A stretch of DNA of 64,000 nucleotides, from the NCBI GenBank assembly GCA_016458225.1, contig JAEMGR010000005.1, positions 496,001-560,000 on the forward strand. Reading direction: 5' to 3'. Source of the stretch: Myxococcaceae bacterium JPH2. Its GTDB lineage: Bacteria; Myxococcota; Myxococcia; Myxococcales; Myxococcaceae. The notes under the pieces are model-generated. The model was not told where the DNA came from. It ran no database searches and saw only the letters and a program-made list of their open reading frames with translations. Position numbers and translations under genes: made by a program. Positions 59,161 through 64,000 of this stretch are shown in pieces; positions within the stretch are counted from its first letter, which is position 1, and every line of letters starts with the position of its first letter.

Positions 59161-60483
59161 ATGCGCGAATACAACTTCGACGGGCTCGTCGGTCCCACCC
59201 ACAATTTCGCCGGACTGTCGCCCGGCAACCTGGCGTCCCAGAGTCACGGCGGCGAGCCGAGCCACCCTCGCGAGGCCGCGCTCCAAGGCCTGGAGAAGAT
59301 GCGCTTCGTTGCGGGGCTCGGCGTTGGACAGGCGGTGCTTCCGCCCCAGCCGCGCCCGTCGCTGCGCACCCTGCGTTCGCTCGGCTTCACCGGCTCGGAT
59401 GAGGAGGTCATCACCCGCGCCGCGCGCGAGTCCGAGCACCTGCTGCGGCTGACCTCCAGCGCCTCCGCCATGTGGACGGCCAACGCGGCCACCATCGCGC
59501 CGTCCTCGGACACCGCGGATGGGCGCCTTCACGTGACGCCCGCGAACCTGTCCCAGATGTTCCACCGGGCCATCGAGGCGGACACCACGCACGCGGTGCT
59601 CCGCTCCATCTTCTCCGACGCGCGCCACTTCGCGGTGCACCCGCCGCTCCCGCCCGGCAGCCACTTCGCGGACGAGGGCGCGGCCAACCACACGCGGCTG
59701 TCCACGCCGGGCCACTCCGCCGTGCACCTGCTCGCGTGGGGACGCGGCGCGTGGCACGACGTGGCGGGGCCCAAGCGCTTCCCCGCGCGCCAGACGCTGG
59801 AGGCCAGTCAGGCCCTGGCGCGGCTGCACCAGCTGGACATGCGCCAGGTGCTCTTCCCCCAGCAGCACCCCGACGGCATCGACGCGGGCGCGTTCCACAC
59901 TGACGTGCTCGCGGTGGGCAACGGCGCGTTCCTCATGCTGCATGAGCTGGCCTTCGTGGACCATCCCGGCCTGCTCCAGATGCTGCGCGAGAAGCTGGGC
60001 TCGGACTTCCGCGCCATCGTCGCCACGAACGCCGAGCTGCCCGTGCAGGACGCCGTGCGCGCCTACCCGTTCAACTCGCAGGTGCTGACGCTTCCGGACG
60101 GCAGCATGGCCATCGTCGCGCCGGTGGAGAGCCGGGAGACGCCCGCCGCGCGCCGCTTCCTCGAGCGCGTGGTGGCGGAGGACTCGCCCGTGACGGCGGT
60201 GCACTACCTGGACGTGCGCCAGTCCATGAACAATGGCGGCGGCCCCGCGTGCCTCCGTCAGCGCATCTCGCTCACCGACGCCGAGCGCGGCGCCATCACC
60301 GCCGACGTCTTCTACACGCCGGCCCTGCATGACTCGCTCGCGGCCTGGGTGCGGCGCAACTACCGCGAGGTGCTGCGCCCCCGCGACCTGCAGGACCCGC
60401 AGCTCGCGCGCGAGACGATGACCGCGCTCGATGAGCTGACGCGCATCCTGAAGCTCGGCAGCGTCTACGACTTCCAGCAGTAG
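59161..60483 (+). CDS. astB: N-succinylarginine dihydrolase
   Basis: Second step of the arginine succinyltransferase (AST) pathway, releasing ammonia and CO2 from succinylarginine, 440 residues, the normal length. The N-terminus EYNFDGLVGPTHNFAGLS is highly typical. Further motifs are SASAMWTANAATIAPSSDT, ANHTRLS, FHTDVLAVGNGAFLMLHE and NNGGGPACLRQRI with the catalytic Cys. No other ast gene is near. Its start is 18 bases from that of the divergent acyltransferase gene. Confidence 0.97.
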   Translation: MREYNFDGLVGPTHNFAGLSPGNLASQSHGGEPSHPREAALQGLEKMRFVAGLGVGQAVLPPQPRPSLRTLRSLGFTGSDEEVITRAARESEHLLRLTSSASAMWTANAATIAPSSDTADGRLHVTPANLSQMFHRAIEADTTHAVLRSIFSDARHFAVHPPLPPGSHFADEGAANHTRLSTPGHSAVHLLAWGRGAWHDVAGPKRFPARQTLEASQALARLHQLDMRQVLFPQQHPDGIDAGAFHTDVLAVGNGAFLMLHELAFVDHPGLLQMLREKLGSDFRAIVATNAELPVQDAVRAYPFNSQVLTLPDGSMAIVAPVESRETPAARRFLERVVAEDSPVTAVHYLDVRQSMNNGGGPACLRQRISLTDAERGAITADVFYTPALHDSLAAWVRRNYREVLRPRDLQDPQLARETMTALDELTRILKLGSVYDFQQ

Positions 60484-60626
60484 CGACGTGTGCCGCCAGC
60501 CCGACGACGGTTGAGCCAGGGCGCTGCCTCCCTGGCCGCCTCGGGGGCTGGCGCGCACGGAATCTCTCCGGGGACGGCATCCCGCGGCCGGATGTCCACC
60601 TTCCGAAAGGGAGGCGACCGCCGGCC

Positions 60627-61148
60627 ATGATTCCAGAATCCATCCAGCACTATCTGCAACGCCACCAGGTGCGCTTCGAGCGATACGCGCACGCTCGCGC
60701 CATCAGCGGGCAGGAACTCGCCGCGACCCTGCACGTGTCGGGTTGGCGCGTGGCCAAGTCCGTCATCGTGAAGGCGGACCGACGCCTGTGGATCGCCGTC
60801 GTCCCCGCCGCGGGCGCGGTGGACCTGGAGCAACTGGGACGGGCCATTGGCGCGAGCCACATCCGGCTCGCCACCGAGGCCGAGTTCCGCGACGCCTTCC
60901 CCGAGTGCGAAGTGGGCGCGGAGCCACCCTTCGGCGAGCTGTATGGGTTCCCCGTCGCCGTGGACGAGAGCGTCGGGATGAACGAGCGCGTGCTCTTCCG
61001 TGCGGGCTCACACGAAGAGGCGCTGGAGATGCGCTTCCAGGACTTCGCGACGCTGGAGTGGCCCGTCGTCGCGTCGTTCCTGCGCGATGCGCCCCATGCT
61101 CCGCCGCCGCTGTCCGTCTGGGAGATTGAAGCGCGCGTCGGGCCGTGA
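60627..61148 (+). CDS. YbaK/EbsC-type aminoacyl-tRNA deacylase
   Basis: Protein of 173 residues with the YbaK/ProX fold that clears mischarged tRNA in trans. Seen are FERYAHARAISGQELAATLH, the conserved Lys in RVAKSVIVKADRR and VAVDESVGMNERVLFRAGSH. An extra tail (DFATLEWPVVASFLRDAP) is typical of the longer variants. The amino-acid specificity is not known. The ATG at 60627 has a gaaagggagg site 13-22 bases upstream, rather distant. The 143-base gap before it holds no clear site. Confidence 0.92.
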   Translation: MIPESIQHYLQRHQVRFERYAHARAISGQELAATLHVSGWRVAKSVIVKADRRLWIAVVPAAGAVDLEQLGRAIGASHIRLATEAEFRDAFPECEVGAEPPFGELYGFPVAVDESVGMNERVLFRAGSHEEALEMRFQDFATLEWPVVASFLRDAPHAPPPLSVWEIEARVGP

Positions 61149-61166
61149 GGTGACATCCACGTCGCG

Positions 61167-63839
61167 CTACGGCATCGCGCCATCTCCGACGGCATCGGGG
61201 GTGCGGAGGTAGTGCTCCAGCTCCTGCGCGCGCGGGTCCTCGACGAGTTCCTTGCGCCGAGCCTCCACGCGTCCCCGCTCGACGGCCTCCAACCTCGCCG
61301 CCCATGCCTCCGCGTCCTTGCGCGTGCCCGGGGGCATCAGCCGCAGGCCGTCGTGCACTGAGCGCGCCGCCGCGTCGTAGCGCTGGAGCGCCTCCTGCAA
61401 TCGCGCCACGGCGAAGTAGGCATCCGGGCTGGGCTGAAGCCGCGCGACGGACTGACGCCGCTCCACGGCGCGAGACAGCAGCCCCTCGTGCTCGAAGCAC
61501 GCCGCCTCCAGGGCCAGCAGCCGCGCACGTTGCTGGAAGTCCGTGAGGAAGGGGCCGACACCGTCCAGCGTGTCGCGAGCGCGGCGAGTCAGGCCCGCGT
61601 CCAGCTCTCGCGCGGCCAGCGTGAAGGACAGCTCCACGTTGCCAGGGAAGCGCGCCAGCAAACGCTCCAGCGACTGCAGCGCCTCGTCGCCCTTGCCCTG
61701 GGCTCGCAGCACGTCCGCTCGCAGCAGCAGCGTGCTCAATGCCTCGGGCTCGCGCTGCTCCACTTCAGCGCATGCGGCGGAGGCGGCCTCGGACTCTCCG
61801 CGCGCGAGCCGGAGACGGGCCTCGCGCGCCCAGAGCGCCGCCATGCCCACACGGCCCTCGAAGTGCTCGCGAGCCCAGGCCAGATAGTCCCGCGCCGCGT
61901 CTTGTCTTCCGGGCGTGTTGAGCAACGCATCGGCGAGCCGCACCGCATCCTCGGTCGTGTCCGGCGTCATCGCCGACAGCTCGTCCACGGTGCGGGCACG
62001 CGGGAGGGCCTCGGCCAGCAGGACGTTCACGTCACCGGCCTCGTGCGCCAACCGGTACTCCAAGAAGCCTTGCGCGCGGCGCCCCAGGACGAGCAGCGCC
62101 CGTGCCGCCACGCGATGCGAGGGCGCGTCCACGGGCCGCAGGTAGAGCGCGCGGTTCACGAACGCGAGCGCGGATCCCGCCTGCGCGGAGCCCTGATTGG
62201 CGTACGCCACGCCCACCGCCTGGTACAGCAGGTAGTCGGACGGGTGCAGGTCGATGAGCGCCAGGCCCCGCTCGCGCACCTGCTCCAGTGGGGCCTTCGC
62301 AGCCACGAGCCCCACCAGCTCGGACTCCGCCGACTCCAGGTCGTGGCGCCCCAGCCACGCCGCCCCGAGCGACAGCGCGCCGAGCCCCACCGCCCAGGCC
62401 ATCGCGGGCCGAGGCCGCACGCTGCGCAGCGCCGAACCCGCGCGAGCCTTGTCCTCGGAGGGACGCGCCACGGTGCCCAGCACCACCCACGCGGCGACCG
62501 CGCACGCGGGCAACTCCAGGCTGAAGTCGAAGAGGTTGTGCAAGCCCAACGCGGCCACACCGCCGAGCGCGGCCAGCTCCGCCGCGCCATGCCCCTCCTG
62601 CCGCAGCAGTCGCAGGAAGGCCCATGCGCCCAACACCAGCAGCATGAGCCCCGGGACACCGAACTCCGCGCCCCACTGGAGCACGACGTTCTCCGGATGG
62701 GTGAGCGTGTTGGGATTGGGCTCCGTCTGGTAGCGCGGGAAGGTGGGCTCGAACGCGCCGCGCCCCATGCCGAGCACGGGGAAGGACTCCGCGGCCCGCA
62801 CCATCATCGGCCACAGCTCCACCTTGCTGTGGCGCAGCTTGTCCACGCTGTCCGCCGTGCGCGCCTCGGCCCACAGGCGATCCGCGGCCAGATAGGCGCC
62901 CGACGCCAGCACGGCCAGGAGCCCGAACAGCACCGCCGCGCTGCGCCCCCACATGGGCATCGGTCGGCCCTCACCGCCGCGCCGCTGCCGGATGAGCAGC
63001 AGCGCCAGCAGCACCTGACCGAACACGAAGAACACGATGCCGCCGCGAGACAGCGACAGCAGCACACCCGCGCCCGACACGAGCGCGGCCAGCGCAAACA
63101 GGAGCGCCCGCACCCGCTCGCCCACCGTCAACGCCAGCCCCAAGGACACCGTGGCCGCCAGCCCCAGGAAGCCCGCCAGGTGGTTGGGATTGGCGAAGAA
63201 CGTCACCAGCGTCGGCTGCGCGTGCACCCACGGCAGCACGCCAAACAGCGCGTTGACGCCAAACAGCGCGTGACCGAATCCCACCGCCGCCACGCCCGCG
63301 CCCGTGAAGGCCACCACCGACAGCAACCGTTGCCGCGAAGCGCGCGAGCGACACACCTGCACGGCCGCGAGGAACGCCATGAGGTAGGCGAGGTGCTTCG
63401 CCAGCTCCCGCCACGTGGCCGGAGGATCCATCGACACCGGCCGAAGCCCCGTGAGCCCCAACGGAACGAGCGCGAACTCGCGCAGGGACGCCGCCTCGGG
63501 GCTGAAGACCTCGAGCACCGCCGTGGGCAACGGCACCAACTGCGCGAGACACAGCGCGATGGCGCCCACCAGCGGCGCCGCGAGCCAGGGCACCAAGAAG
63601 GACTGTCCCTGCCGCCGCGCGCCCACCGAGGCCAGCCCCAGTGCCAACCCGGCCACCACGCCCAGCGGCACGAGTCCCCAGCGAGCCGCGCCACCCAGGG
63701 ACAAGGGCCCCATGACGACGAGCACCGCGAGCGCGGCTTCCGCGAACACGGTGAACCGAGAGGTACGACGAGAAGCGGGGGACATGGGGGCGCGCGCGAT
63801 TATGTCACGAGCGCGCGGCCGCGCCCGATTCCGGCCCAT
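61167..63839 (-). CDS. O-antigen-ligase-like membrane protein with TPR-like C-terminus
   Basis: Protein of 890 residues from the ATG at 63839, which has gaggag 7 bases upstream. An in-frame ATG at 63785 has no ribosome site. About 12 membrane helices fill residues 35-470. A ligase/polymerase-type loop at about 365-395 reads VLGMGRGAFEPTFPRYQTEP and NTLTHPENVVLQWGAEFGVP, the Wzy_C/WaaL family signature. The last 380 residues are helical and TPR-like (SFLEYRLAHE-type repeats, LLARFPGNVELSFTLAAREL). It could ligate O-antigen, polymerise polysaccharide or glycosylate pili. The exact role is open. Confidence 0.88.
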   Translation of the reverse strand: MGRNRARPRARDIIARAPMSPASRRTSRFTVFAEAALAVLVVMGPLSLGGAARWGLVPLGVVAGLALGLASVGARRQGQSFLVPWLAAPLVGAIALCLAQLVPLPTAVLEVFSPEAASLREFALVPLGLTGLRPVSMDPPATWRELAKHLAYLMAFLAAVQVCRSRASRQRLLSVVAFTGAGVAAVGFGHALFGVNALFGVLPWVHAQPTLVTFFANPNHLAGFLGLAATVSLGLALTVGERVRALLFALAALVSGAGVLLSLSRGGIVFFVFGQVLLALLLIRQRRGGEGRPMPMWGRSAAVLFGLLAVLASGAYLAADRLWAEARTADSVDKLRHSKVELWPMMVRAAESFPVLGMGRGAFEPTFPRYQTEPNPNTLTHPENVVLQWGAEFGVPGLMLLVLGAWAFLRLLRQEGHGAAELAALGGVAALGLHNLFDFSLELPACAVAAWVVLGTVARPSEDKARAGSALRSVRPRPAMAWAVGLGALSLGAAWLGRHDLESAESELVGLVAAKAPLEQVRERGLALIDLHPSDYLLYQAVGVAYANQGSAQAGSALAFVNRALYLRPVDAPSHRVAARALLVLGRRAQGFLEYRLAHEAGDVNVLLAEALPRARTVDELSAMTPDTTEDAVRLADALLNTPGRQDAARDYLAWAREHFEGRVGMAALWAREARLRLARGESEAASAACAEVEQREPEALSTLLLRADVLRAQGKGDEALQSLERLLARFPGNVELSFTLAARELDAGLTRRARDTLDGVGPFLTDFQQRARLLALEAACFEHEGLLSRAVERRQSVARLQPSPDAYFAVARLQEALQRYDAAARSVHDGLRLMPPGTRKDAEAWAARLEAVERGRVEARRKELVEDPRAQELEHYLRTPDAVGDGAMP

Positions 63840-64000
63840 GCTGGCTCCTCGGACGCCCGCCGAGCACGCGCGTCACGGCCCCTGAAACACGCCGGATGAA
63901 ACAAGCTCAGAGCCCCCTGAGCGTCGGGCGCTTCGCCCTCGGGTCGCACACGCCTGGTCAAAGGCGGACACCCGGCCCCGCCCCGAAGGCAGCTCCATCA
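63840..64000. other. Right end of window, no gene seen
   Basis: The last 161 bases hold the ribosome site of the ligase-like gene and probably its promoter. No coding frame with convincing composition begins here, and the neighbour lies outside the window. Confidence 0.4.

Noticed and set aside
61488-63899. Open frame of 803 codons antisense to the ligase-like gene
   Set aside because: Arg/His/Gln-rich and without domains. The minus-strand protein has coherent membrane helices and a ribosome site.

Overview
The window is about 64 kb of GC-rich, densely coding chromosome. It has the marks of a fruiting myxobacterium of the suborder Cystobacterineae (Myxococcus, Corallococcus and relatives). 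The marks are many two-component and sigma54 regulators, G/C-biased third codon positions, frequent GTG and TTG starts, and a recognisable copy of the developmental sRNA gene pxr. I see no prophage, insertion sequence, CRISPR array, tRNA or rRNA. The species cannot be told from sequence alone.

Layout. 1-1309: the 3' part of purF. 1314-10172: a histidine kinase and sigma54 activator pair, then a heavy-metal RND efflux operon (outer-membrane protein, adaptor, CzcA-type pump) with a clear -24/-12 promoter. 10225-15190: rluA, wecB, kdsB, an unknown protein and an aldo/keto reductase. 15289-20759: an ABC exporter, a structured leader with a very strong Shine-Dalgarno sequence and an intrinsic terminator, a small Cys-rich protein, pyrG, kdsA and a kdsC-type phosphatase. 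20756-26909: an HTH-receiver regulator, Hsp20, a CPXCG protein, an MshEN protein, serB, a predicted pseudokinase, and a receiver protein carrying what looks like a frameshifted PilZ domain.

27014-35290 is a partial complex I operon (nuoEF-JKLMN). 35291-35798 is the only large non-coding gap and holds pxr. It has a sigma54-type promoter, upstream palindromes, a stem-loop with seven consecutive cytosines in its loop, and an intrinsic terminator. To its right lie the adjacent sigma54 activator, its kinase and selB, joined by ATGA overlaps (35799-41655). 41925-50589: a phosphoribosyltransferase, a Leu/Phe/Val-type dehydrogenase, Hsp33, an isolated sdhC, ssb, a class C penicillin-binding protein, dtd and a lipoprotein hydrolase.

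50660-59142 is a leftward cell-envelope and nitrogen-PTS cluster. It runs lipid A acyltransferase, lptC-lptA-lptB, rpoN, two inserted genes, hpf, ptsN and an unknown gene. This is the proteobacterial lpt-rpoN-hpf-ptsN order with two extra genes. 59161-63839: astB, a YbaK-like deacylase and an O-antigen-ligase-like membrane protein. Themes that join the regions are lipopolysaccharide supply and export (kdsA, kdsB, kdsC, wecB, lpt, acyltransferase, ligase-like protein) and sigma54 control (rpoN itself, two activators, two well-matched target promoters).

The observations most worth checking are pxr and its putative enhancer palindromes (a related palindrome occurs twice between wecB and kdsB), the leader before the small Cys-rich gene, the sigma54 promoter that moves the start of the efflux outer-membrane gene, the HHN pseudokinase, and the PilZ-receiver frameshift.
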